Below, piece by piece: positions 1 to 4,908 of a stretch of 8,131 bases of DNA. Origin of the DNA: Burkholderiales bacterium (GTDB taxonomy: Bacteria; Pseudomonadota; Gammaproteobacteria; Burkholderiales; SG8-39); the NCBI GenBank assembly GCA_020846575.1, contig JADLDQ010000137.1:1-8131 (forward strand), in the 5' to 3' direction. Both the position numbers and the translations under genes were made by a program. The notes beneath the pieces were generated by a model. That model was not told the DNA's origin, did not search any database, and worked only from the letters and a program-made list of their open reading frames with translations. Each line of letters starts with the position of its first letter. The first letter of the stretch is position 1.

Positions 1-589
1 CCGCGTACGACAGGTGGTTCAGCGGGTACATGAACGGCTGGCCGTTCGAGTACTTGTACGCCATCGCCACCAGCGTGGGCATCTTCGAGATCAGCCGGAT
101 CGCCGAGATCCTGCGGTGCTCGGGGTCGTTGATATCGAGCGAGTCGTGGTAGAAGGCCGACAGCGCCCCCACGATCCCCACCAGAATCGCCATCGGATGC
201 GCGTCGCGGCGAAAGCCGGTGAAGAACCGGTTGATCTGGTCGTGCACCATGGTGTGGCGCATCACCACGCGGTTGAATTCGGCCTTCTGCCCGGCGTCGG
301 GCAGCTCACCGTTCAGAAGCAGGTAACAGACCTCGAGGAACTCGCAGCGCTGCGCCAGCTGCTCGATCGGGTAGCCCCGGTAGAGCAGCACGCCCTCGTC
401 GCCGTCGATGTAGGTGATCGTCGAGTTGCAGCTCGCCGTCGAGAGGAATCCCGGGTCGTAGGTGAACATGCCGGTCTTGGCGTACAGAGCGCGGATGTCG
501 ACCACGTCCGGGCCGATCGATCCGCTCAGCACCGGGAATTCCGCCGTCTTTCCGTCACCGTAGCTCAACGTGACTTTCTTGCCGCTCAT
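1..589 (-). CDS. gltA: Citrate synthase, N-terminal part (3' end beyond left edge)
   Basis: Condenses oxaloacetate and acetyl-CoA to citrate in the cytoplasm, the entry step of the TCA cycle. About 196 N-terminal residues are present, beginning MSGKKVTLSYGDG, and they follow the E. coli GltA pattern closely: DPGFLSTASC, ITYIDGDEG, RGYPIEQLA, the RHTM segment, AFYHDSLD and RLISKMP. In E. coli the Arg/His/Met of RHTM, the Tyr of FYHD and the Arg and Lys of RLxSKMP belong to the NADH allosteric site. Their retention suggests a hexameric NADH-inhibited Gram-negative type enzyme (inference). The catalytic histidines and aspartate lie beyond the edge. The ATG at 589 is chosen over the in-frame ATG at 595 because GGGAG at 596-600 sits 6 nt before 589 but directly abuts 595. 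It is the last visible gene of the sdh operon, 12 nt after sdhE. Confidence 0.96.
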   Translation of the reverse strand, partial: MSGKKVTLSYGDGKTAEFPVLSGSIGPDVVDIRALYAKTGMFTYDPGFLSTASCNSTITYIDGDEGVLLYRGYPIEQLAQRCEFLEVCYLLLNGELPDAGQKAEFNRVVMRHTMVHDQINRFFTGFRRDAHPMAILVGIVGALSAFYHDSLDINDPEHRRISAIRLISKMPTLVAMAYKYSNGQPFMYPLNHLSYA

Positions 590-595
590 TGCCAT

Positions 596-600
596 CTCCC
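596..600 (-). promoter_or_regulatory. Ribosome binding site of gltA
   Basis: GGGAG on the minus strand lies in the 12-nt gap between the sdhE stop and gltA. With 6 nt of spacing it selects the ATG at 589 rather than the one at 595. Its closeness to the sdhE stop makes translational coupling of the two genes likely. Confidence 0.7.
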
Positions 601-601
601 G

Positions 602-907
602 TCATTGACTGCGCTTGAAACCGGGACGCCTCCCGGCATCCGTCCCCGCGCGCGAGCGCCCGGCCGCAGAACAGGCGCGCAGCTCGGTGAGCACCGCGGC
701 CAGCGCCGGGTCCGCGACCTCGCCGCGGCCGCTCACCAGCCGCCACAGCTCGCCGTCGCCGTACTCGAGCAGCCGCTTGAACGCCGCCAGCCGCGCGCCC
801 TCCAGCGACGGGCCGTGCCGCTCGAGGAAGCATTCCAGCACCAGGTCGTTCTCCAGCATCCCGCGGCGGCACTGCCAGCGCAGCCTGTTCCACTCCGCCG
901 CATCCAT
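602..907 (-). CDS. sdhE: SdhE, FAD assembly factor (YgfY/DUF339 family)
   Basis: A small cytoplasmic protein of 101 residues. Family members promote covalent attachment of FAD to SdhA. The family signature RGxxE appears as RRGMLEND at residues 14-21, preceded by the usual LRWQCR stretch and followed by the helical segment up to about residue 60 (AAFKRLLEYGD, ELWRLVSG). It has a longer Arg/Ala/Gly-rich C-terminal tail (about residues 78-101) than E. coli SdhE; the tail is low in complexity and I assign it no role. The ATG start at 907 has no strong Shine-Dalgarno sequence; the best purine run (GAGGA) overlaps the sdhB stop about 20 nt upstream, so coupling with sdhB is likely. The position between sdhB and gltA supports the assignment. 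Confidence 0.92.
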   Translation of the reverse strand: MDAAEWNRLRWQCRRGMLENDLVLECFLERHGPSLEGARLAAFKRLLEYGDGELWRLVSGRGEVADPALAAVLTELRACSAAGRSRAGTDAGRRPGFKRSQ

Positions 908-934
908 GGCCCGGCCCGCTGCGCGCCCCGGTCC

Positions 935-1630
935 TCAGATCGAGCGCTTGGCGAGAAGGCTGCGGATCTTGCCGATCGCCAGGGCCGGGTTGAGGTTCTT
1001 CGGGCACACGTCGGTGCAGTTCATGATGGTGTGGCAGCGGAACAGGCGGTAGGGATCCTCGAGGTTGTCCAGCCGCTCGCCGGTCGCCTGGTCGCGGCTG
1101 TCGGCGATGAACCGGTAGGCCTGCAGCAGGCCCGCAGGGCCCACGTACTTGTCCGGGTTCCACCAGAACGACGGGCAGGCGGTGGAGCAGCAGGCGCACA
1201 GCACGCACTCGTACAGGCCGTCCAGCTCATCGCGCTCCTGCGGGGACTGCAGCCGCTCGCGTTCCGGAGGAGGGTCCTCGTTGATCAGGTAGGGCCTGAT
1301 CGAGTGGTACTGATTGAAGAACTGCGTCATGTCCACGATCAGGTCGCGGATCACCGGCAGGCCGGGCAGCGGCCGCAGCTCGACCGGCTCCTTCAGATCC
1401 GCGAGCTTGGTGATGCAGGCAAGGCCGTTGCGCCCGTTGATGTTCACCGCGTCCGAGCCGCATACGCCCTCGCGGCAGGAGCGGCGCACGGACAGGGTCT
1501 CGTCCTGCTCCTTGATGCGCACCAGGGCATCGAGCAGCATCCGGTCGGAAGGCTCCAGCTCGATCTGGTAGTCCTTCATGTAGGGCTTGTCGTCCTTGTC
1601 CGGGTCGAAGCGGAAGATCTTGAAGTGCAT
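935..1630 (-). CDS. sdhB: Succinate dehydrogenase iron-sulphur subunit
   Basis: Electron-transfer subunit of complex II, carrying electrons from the SdhA flavin to ubiquinone through three iron-sulphur clusters on the cytoplasmic face of the inner membrane. Length is 231 residues. The plant-type ferredoxin domain (about 1-100) holds the [2Fe-2S] ligands Cys52, Cys57, Asp60 and Cys72 in the SCREGVCGSD region. The C-terminal domain supplies the [4Fe-4S] ligands Cys142, Cys145, Cys148 and Cys209 and the [3Fe-4S] ligands Cys152, Cys199 and Cys205. PSFWWNPDK includes Trp157, equivalent to the quinone-site Trp164 of E. coli; all these positions are offset by exactly 7 from E. coli. The ATG at 1630 gives the family-typical MHFKIFRFDP start, with GGGAA 6 nt upstream. 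The frame stays open upstream to an ATG at 1810, so N-terminal extensions are possible but unlikely. The gap to sdhE is 27 nt. Confidence 0.97.
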   Translation of the reverse strand: MHFKIFRFDPDKDDKPYMKDYQIELEPSDRMLLDALVRIKEQDETLSVRRSCREGVCGSDAVNINGRNGLACITKLADLKEPVELRPLPGLPVIRDLIVDMTQFFNQYHSIRPYLINEDPPPERERLQSPQERDELDGLYECVLCACCSTACPSFWWNPDKYVGPAGLLQAYRFIADSRDQATGERLDNLEDPYRLFRCHTIMNCTDVCPKNLNPALAIGKIRSLLAKRSI

Positions 1631-1816
1631 TGGGGGTTCCCGTGTTCGCCTGCTCGTCGAGCGGTCGCGGCCGAGGCAGGCTGTTTCCTGTCTGGGCTGT
1701 GACCGGATTTCGCTGTTCATCCGCTCCGCATCCCGAAGCCTTGCTGCTCGCGCTGATCGCCCGCGCCGCCATCGCACTGCGATGTGAACGCCCGCGATGG
1801 CGGCGAGCATGGAAGG
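1631..1816. other. Long sdhA-sdhB spacer, open in the sdhB frame
   Basis: These 186 bp separate the sdhA stop from the sdhB start, far more than the other gaps at the 3' end of the operon. Read on the minus strand there is no stop in the sdhB frame from an ATG at 1810 (7 nt after the sdhA stop codon), which would add 60 residues to SdhB. A second in-frame ATG at 1720, preceded by GGAG, would add 30. The encoded stretch is Arg-rich and matches nothing I recognise, so I treat it as untranslated. It contains the inverted repeat at 1764-1805. I see no convincing internal promoter. Confidence 0.6.
1764..1805 (-). repeat. Perfect 12-bp inverted repeat between sdhA and sdhB
   Basis: Arms 1764-1775 and 1794-1805 are exact reverse complements (CGCCGCCATCGC against GCGATGGCGGCG) with an 18-nt loop. 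In the transcript the stem begins 11 nt after the sdhA stop codon. No U-tract follows, so it is not a standard intrinsic terminator. A role as an mRNA-stability or processing hairpin separating sdhCDA from sdhB-sdhE-gltA is inference. A smaller competing palindrome, ATCGCA-C-TGCGAT (1771-1783), overlaps the left arm and part of the loop and could give an alternative fold. Confidence 0.75.
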
Positions 1817-3580
1817 CTAGTAGGTCCGCACCTTGGGTTCGATCGTCTGCGCCGTCAGCGGCTTCAGGTTTACCGGCTTGTATTCCAGCCGGTCCCCCTC
1901 CTTGTACCACAGGGTGTGCTTGAGCCAGTTCCGGTCGTCGCGCTCGGGGAAATCCGACCGGTCGTGCGCACCGCGCGACTCCTGCCGCGCAGCCGCCGAC
2001 ACCATGGAAGCCCGCGCGACCTCGACCAGGTTGTCCAGTTCCAGCGCCTCGACCCTGGCCGTGTTGAAAATCCGCGACTTGTCCCGAAGCTCGGTGCGAG
2101 TCGCGCGGTCGGCCACCTCGCGGATCCTGCGCACCCCCTCGGCGAGGGTATCGGGGAAGCGGAACACGCCGCAGTGCAGCTGCATGATGCGGCGCATCTC
2201 GCGCCCCACCTCCGGCACCGCTTCGCCGCCCTTCTGCGATTCCAGGCGCGAAAGGCGCGCGAGCGTGCGCTCCGCAGCGTCCTTGGGCAGATCCTTCGTA
2301 CCCGGGTTGGCCGCGAGAAACCGGATCAGCGCGTCGCCCGCGGCCTTGCCGAACACCAGGAGGTCGGTCAGCGAGTTGGTGCCCAGGCGGTTGGCGCCAT
2401 GCACCGAGGCGCAGGCGCACTCGCCCGCCGCGTAGAAGCGCGGCACGAGCGCGTTGGGGTTGCCGCCTGCGGGCGCCACCACCTCGCCCAGGTAGTTGGT
2501 CGCAATACCGCCCATCATGTAGTGCACCGTGGGCACCACCGGGATCGGGTCCTTCACCGGATCGGCGTTGGCAAACTTGATGGCGATCTCGCGTATACCG
2601 GGCAGGCGCTTGTCGATCACCTCGGGTCCGAGGTGATCGAGCTTGAGCAGCAGGTAGTCGCCGTCCTTGCCGGCGCCGCGCCCCTCCTTGATCTCGGTGG
2701 CCATGGCGCGCGACACCACGTCGCGGCTCGCCAGGTCCTTGAGGTTCGGCGCGTAGCGCTCCATGAAGCGCTCGCCGTTCTTGTTGAGCAGGTAACCGCC
2801 CTCGCCGCGCACGCCCTCGGTGATGAGCACCCCCGCGCCGGCGACCCCGGTGGGGTGGAACTGCCAGAACTCCATGTCCTCCAGAGGACTGCCGGCGCGC
2901 GCCGCCATGCCCGGGCCATCGCCGGTGTTGATGAAGGCGTTCGTCGTCGATGCGTAGATACGCCCGGCGCCGCCGGTGGCGAACAGGGTCGCCCGCGCCT
3001 GCAGGATGGACACTTCGCCCGTCTCCATCTCCAGCGCGGTCACGCCGAGCACCTCGCCCTGCGCGTCGCGGATCAGGTCGAGCGCCATCCACTCGACGAA
3101 GAACTGGGTACGGGCGCGCACGTTGCGCTGGTAGAGCGTGTGCAGCATCGCGTGACCGGTGCGGTCGGCCGCGCAGCAGGAGCGCTGCACCGGGCGCTCG
3201 CCGAAATTCATCGAGTGACCGCCGAAGGGGCGCTGGTAGATGGTGCCGTCGTCGTTGCGGTCGAACGGCATGCCGTAGTGCTCGAGCTCGTACACCACCC
3301 GCGGGGCCTCGCGGCACATGAACTCGATGGCGTCCTGGTCGCCCATCCAGTCCGAGCCCTTGACGGTGTCGTACATGTGCCACAGCCACGAGTCCTCGCC
3401 CATGTTGCCCAGCGCCGCGCCGACGCCTCCCTGGGCCGCCACCGTGTGCGAGCGCGTGGGGAACACTTTGGAGAGCACCGCCACGCGCAGCCCGGCCTCC
3501 GCGAGCTGGAGCGCGGCGCGCAGGCCGGCGCCCCCGGCCCCGACCACCACGGCGTCGAACGTGCGTACCGCAAGACTCAC
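1817..3580 (-). CDS. sdhA: Succinate dehydrogenase flavoprotein subunit
   Basis: Catalytic subunit of complex II; oxidises succinate to fumarate on the cytoplasmic side of the membrane. From the GTG at 3580 the protein has 587 residues, against 588 in E. coli. The N-terminal dinucleotide-binding loop is VVVGAGGAG (11-19). The histidine that carries covalent FAD is His45 in RSHTVAAQGG. Substrate and catalytic residues are conserved: His242 in FHPTG, Arg286 in SRDVV, His353 in PTVHYMMGG and Arg398 in ANRLG; the first two match E. coli numbering exactly and the last two are offset by one. The C-terminus ends KVRTY, as is usual. The GTG is preferred over an in-frame GTG at 3619 because AGGAAG lies 6 nt before it and the extension would add a basic tail absent from the family. 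A 28-bp palindrome lies within the gene. Expected partners are SdhB and SdhE, encoded downstream. Confidence 0.98.
   Translation of the reverse strand: MSLAVRTFDAVVVGAGGAGLRAALQLAEAGLRVAVLSKVFPTRSHTVAAQGGVGAALGNMGEDSWLWHMYDTVKGSDWMGDQDAIEFMCREAPRVVYELEHYGMPFDRNDDGTIYQRPFGGHSMNFGERPVQRSCCAADRTGHAMLHTLYQRNVRARTQFFVEWMALDLIRDAQGEVLGVTALEMETGEVSILQARATLFATGGAGRIYASTTNAFINTGDGPGMAARAGSPLEDMEFWQFHPTGVAGAGVLITEGVRGEGGYLLNKNGERFMERYAPNLKDLASRDVVSRAMATEIKEGRGAGKDGDYLLLKLDHLGPEVIDKRLPGIREIAIKFANADPVKDPIPVVPTVHYMMGGIATNYLGEVVAPAGGNPNALVPRFYAAGECACASVHGANRLGTNSLTDLLVFGKAAGDALIRFLAANPGTKDLPKDAAERTLARLSRLESQKGGEAVPEVGREMRRIMQLHCGVFRFPDTLAEGVRRIREVADRATRTELRDKSRIFNTARVEALELDNLVEVARASMVSAAARQESRGAHDRSDFPERDDRNWLKHTLWYKEGDRLEYKPVNLKPLTAQTIEPKVRTY
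2613..2640. repeat. 28-bp palindrome inside sdhA
   Basis: Arms 2613-2625 (TCGATCACCTCGG) and 2628-2640 (CCGAGGTGATCGA) are perfect 13-bp inverted repeats separated only by GT. They encode sdhA residues Leu314 to Asp323 (DHLGPEVI), a non-catalytic part of the protein. As RNA it could fold into a strong stem after opening a few central pairs; as DNA it has the two-fold symmetry of a dimeric-regulator site. Function is unknown. Confidence 0.85.
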
Positions 3581-3586
3581 TTTTCG

Positions 3587-3592
3587 CTTCCT
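3587..3592 (-). promoter_or_regulatory. Ribosome binding site fixing the sdhA GTG start
   Basis: AGGAAG on the minus strand, 6 nt before the GTG at 3580, in an A-rich context (GAAAAAGGAAGCGAAAA). It decides between GTG 3580 and the upstream in-frame GTG 3619, which has no comparable site. Confidence 0.85.
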
Positions 3593-3646
3593 TTTTCGTG
3601 TCGCGCGTGAATGGACCACACCGAGCGCGGACCCGCCTCTGGCCTA

Positions 3647-3690
3647 CCTCGGGTTCGCCTCGGGTTCGCCTCGGGTTCGTCTCAGGTTCG
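3647..3690. repeat. 11-bp tandem repeat, four units, at the sdhD stop codon
   Basis: Three exact copies of CCTCGGGTTCG (3647-3657, 3658-3668, 3669-3679) are followed by a diverged copy, TCTCAGGTTCG (3680-3690). On the coding strand the diverged unit reads CGAACCTGAGA and contains the last two sdhD codons and its TGA stop. The three others read CGAACCCGAGG, with TGA replaced by CGA, and lie in the sdhD-sdhA spacer. The unit is not a multiple of three and is close to one DNA helical turn. It looks like local duplication by slippage. Confidence 0.92.
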
Positions 3691-4029
3691 CCACAGGATG
3701 TCGGCCATCCAGCCCGCGTAGGCGCCCAGGGCGAGGATCACCAGTACCTGCAGCGCAAAGCGCAGCCCCGCCGACTTGACGTAGTCCATCAGGATGTCGC
3801 GCATGCCCACCCAGGCGTGCAGCAGCAGGCTGGCGAGGAAGAGCATGGTGGCGAGCCGCATCCAGCCCTGGGCAAACAGCGCCTTCCAGGCGGCGTGGTC
3901 GCGCGCGGGCTGCGCGAGCAGCACCGCCGCGATCACCAGCGTATACACCGCCATCACCAGCGCGGTCACACGTTGTGCGAGCCATCCGGCCAGGCCGTAG
4001 TGGGCGCCGACGACGGTGCGCTTCACCAT
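3682..4029 (-). CDS. sdhD: Succinate dehydrogenase membrane anchor subunit SdhD
   Basis: One of two inner-membrane anchors of complex II; helps bind haem b and the ubiquinone site. Length is 115 residues with three predicted membrane helices (about 20-39, 58-77 and 90-112). With the ATG at 4029 the key residues fall at E. coli numbers: Arg20 in AQRVTAL, His71 (haem ligand) in LLLHAWVGM, and Asp82-Tyr83 in MDYVK near the quinone site. The start overlaps the sdhC stop in ATGGTGA (7 nt), implying translational coupling; a GTG at 4026 giving a 4-nt overlap is the alternative. The last codons and stop lie in the 11-bp tandem repeat, so the C-terminus could have been altered by repeat expansion, though ADILWRT is a plausible end. 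Confidence 0.95.
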   Translation of the reverse strand: MVKRTVVGAHYGLAGWLAQRVTALVMAVYTLVIAAVLLAQPARDHAAWKALFAQGWMRLATMLFLASLLLHAWVGMRDILMDYVKSAGLRFALQVLVILALGAYAGWMADILWRT

Positions 4030-4412
4030 AGCGCGACCCCCAGGACGAGGGTGAGCAGAATGGAGACGGCGAACACGCTGCCGGCGGTCCTGCGCGCGGA
4101 TCCGATGTCGGCGCCCTTGTGGATGTCGAGGAACAGGAAGCGGATGCCGGCGCAGAAGTGGTGCAGGAAGGCCCACAGGAAACCGATCAGCACGAGCTTC
4201 GACAACGGGTGCCCGGCGATCGAGCGGAAACGATCGAAGGATTCGGCGGAGGCGAGGCTCGCATCCAGCAGGTACAGGAGCCAGAACAGACCGAAGAACA
4301 GCACCGCCCCGCTCGCGCGGTGGCCGATGGACACCAGGGCATTCACCGACTGGTTGCGGGGACTGACGTTGTACCAGACGGGTCGCAGTTTGTTGGCAGC
4401 GGTATCGGGCAT
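4023..4412 (-). CDS. sdhC: Succinate dehydrogenase cytochrome b556 subunit SdhC
   Basis: First gene of the operon; membrane anchor that contributes to haem b and quinone binding. Length is 129 residues with three predicted helices (about 30-49, 73-95 and 110-129). The N-terminal signature RPVWYNVSP and the SIGHRASG motif supply Ser28 and Arg32, equivalent to the quinone-site Ser27 and Arg31 of E. coli. In FLHHFCAGIRFLFLD, His85 aligns with the E. coli haem ligand His84, judged from the spacing to the conserved Arg91 and Asp96. The protein ends immediately after the third helix. The ATG at 4412 has a rather distant GGAAG about 10 nt upstream. Transcription likely starts from the TATAAT box near 4470, giving a leader of roughly 50 nt. 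Confidence 0.96.
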   Translation of the reverse strand: MPDTAANKLRPVWYNVSPRNQSVNALVSIGHRASGAVLFFGLFWLLYLLDASLASAESFDRFRSIAGHPLSKLVLIGFLWAFLHHFCAGIRFLFLDIHKGADIGSARRTAGSVFAVSILLTLVLGVALW

Positions 4413-4468
4413 GGATCGGGGTCTTCCGCAGTGCTGGCGCAGGAGTGTTGTTGTTGAAATGCTTGAAG

Positions 4469-4474
4469 ATTATA
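4469..4474 (-). promoter_or_regulatory. Putative -10 box of the sdhCDAB-sdhE-gltA operon
   Basis: A perfect TATAAT on the minus strand, preceded by CCTG, 57 nt upstream of the sdhC ATG. No good -35 is seen at 17 bp (CGGCAC at 4492-4497), so an activator or a different sigma contact may be needed. The predicted start is near 4462. The leader after it contains TTTCAACAACAACACTCC, an unstructured CA-rich segment. Confidence 0.55.
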
Positions 4475-4747
4475 CAGGTGGGCCCCTTCTCGTGCCGCAC
4501 AAATTCGAAGCCGGCAGCGCGCGGGACGAGGTTCTGGCCGCCAGACGCGGGGCCACCCACCCTGCCCGCGCCCGCCGGTGAGGGCGACGCTGCGCGCGAG
4601 GGTCGCGTGACGCTCGCGCCAGCCGGCGATGGGTGACTCGATCTCCTCGGAAAACGTTGACGTGGATCAGGCGGCGAAGGCGCTTGCGTGCTATTTCGTC
4701 GTTGCGCGATGGCAGCGCGCCATCCGGCCGCCTCGCCGCCACGCGCG

Positions 4748-4776
4748 TCGCGAGACCGGGGAGGCCCTGATAAAAT
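4748..4776 (+). promoter_or_regulatory. Putative extended -10 promoter of mdh
   Basis: TGATAAAAT at 4768-4776 is an extended -10 element (TG, one base, then TAAAAT). The hexamer 17 bp upstream, TCGCGA at 4748-4753, matches a sigma70 -35 at only three of six positions. It is an A/T-rich island in very GC-rich sequence. A start near 4783 would give an mdh leader of about 125 nt. Confidence 0.5.
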
Positions 4777-4809
4777 TCGCGCGATGTGCGCTGCGGCAAG
4801 CGCGGCGCG

Positions 4810-4839
4810 GCGCGCCTCGCGAACGACCTCAAGGCGCGC
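4810..4839 (+). repeat. Inverted repeat 1 in the mdh leader
   Basis: GCGCGCCT (4810-4817) and AGGCGCGC (4832-4839) are perfect 8-bp arms with a 14-nt loop. It lies within the predicted 5' untranslated region of mdh and would form a stable RNA hairpin. No U-tract follows, so it is not an intrinsic terminator by itself. Confidence 0.55.
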
Positions 4840-4860
4840 GACACCCGCGATTCTCGGCAG

Positions 4861-4880
4861 CGCTCGCGAACAGGCGAGCG
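4861..4880 (+). repeat. Inverted repeat 2 in the mdh leader
   Basis: CGCTCGC (4861-4867) and GCGAGCG (4874-4880) are perfect 7-bp arms around the 6-nt loop GAACAG, extendable by a G-U pair. It ends 28 nt before the mdh ATG and leaves the ribosome binding site GGAG (4898-4901) unpaired. It resembles the hairpin at 5940-5961 in stem sequence and loop length. Confidence 0.55.
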
Positions 4881-4908
4881 TCCCCGTCCAACCCAACGGA
4901 GCTACACC

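Larger units (their letters stand above)
4413..4908. other. Divergent control region between sdhC and mdh
   Basis: 496 bp with no credible gene in any frame; the open frames crossing it are Arg/Ala-rich and start without ribosome binding sites. It holds the sdhC promoter candidate and CAA-rich leader at the left, and the mdh promoter candidate and structured leader at the right. The central part (about 4500-4745) shows only short inverted repeats, such as TCTGG-CCG-CCAGA near 4533-4545 and GATGGC-AGCGC-GCCATC at 4708-4724. From memory, related Burkholderiales often carry a GntR-type regulator gene between these two; none is visible here. Confidence 0.7.

Noticed and set aside
1283..1301. GATCAGG-TAGGG-CCTGATC inverted repeat in sdhB
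   Set aside because: Only 7-bp arms within a well-conserved coding stretch (RPYLIN); expected by chance in sequence of this length and composition.
14..1702. 562-codon open frame on the plus strand opposite gltA, sdhE and sdhB
   Set aside because: Antisense shadow caused by high GC at third positions; rich in Arg, Val, His and Ala with no recognisable domain, while the minus strand holds complete conserved genes.
1227..3389. 720-codon minus-strand frame overlapping sdhA and sdhB
   Set aside because: Out-of-frame reading of both genes; Arg/Gly/Ala-rich and without motifs, whereas the other frame carries all SdhA and SdhB signatures.
1784..3610. 608-codon plus-strand open frame almost exactly antisense to sdhA
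   Set aside because: Same shadow effect; the composition (His, Arg, Ala, Val) mirrors the sdhA codons, and there is no ribosome binding site or domain.
3581..3619. Extended SdhA start at an upstream GTG
   Set aside because: It would add 13 residues that are mostly basic and absent from the family; the strong AGGAAG points to the GTG at 3580.
4470..4844. 124-codon minus-strand frame in the sdhC-mdh region, considered as a regulator remnant
   Set aside because: Arg/Ala-rich without a helix-turn-helix pattern, no ribosome binding site, and it overlaps both promoter candidates.
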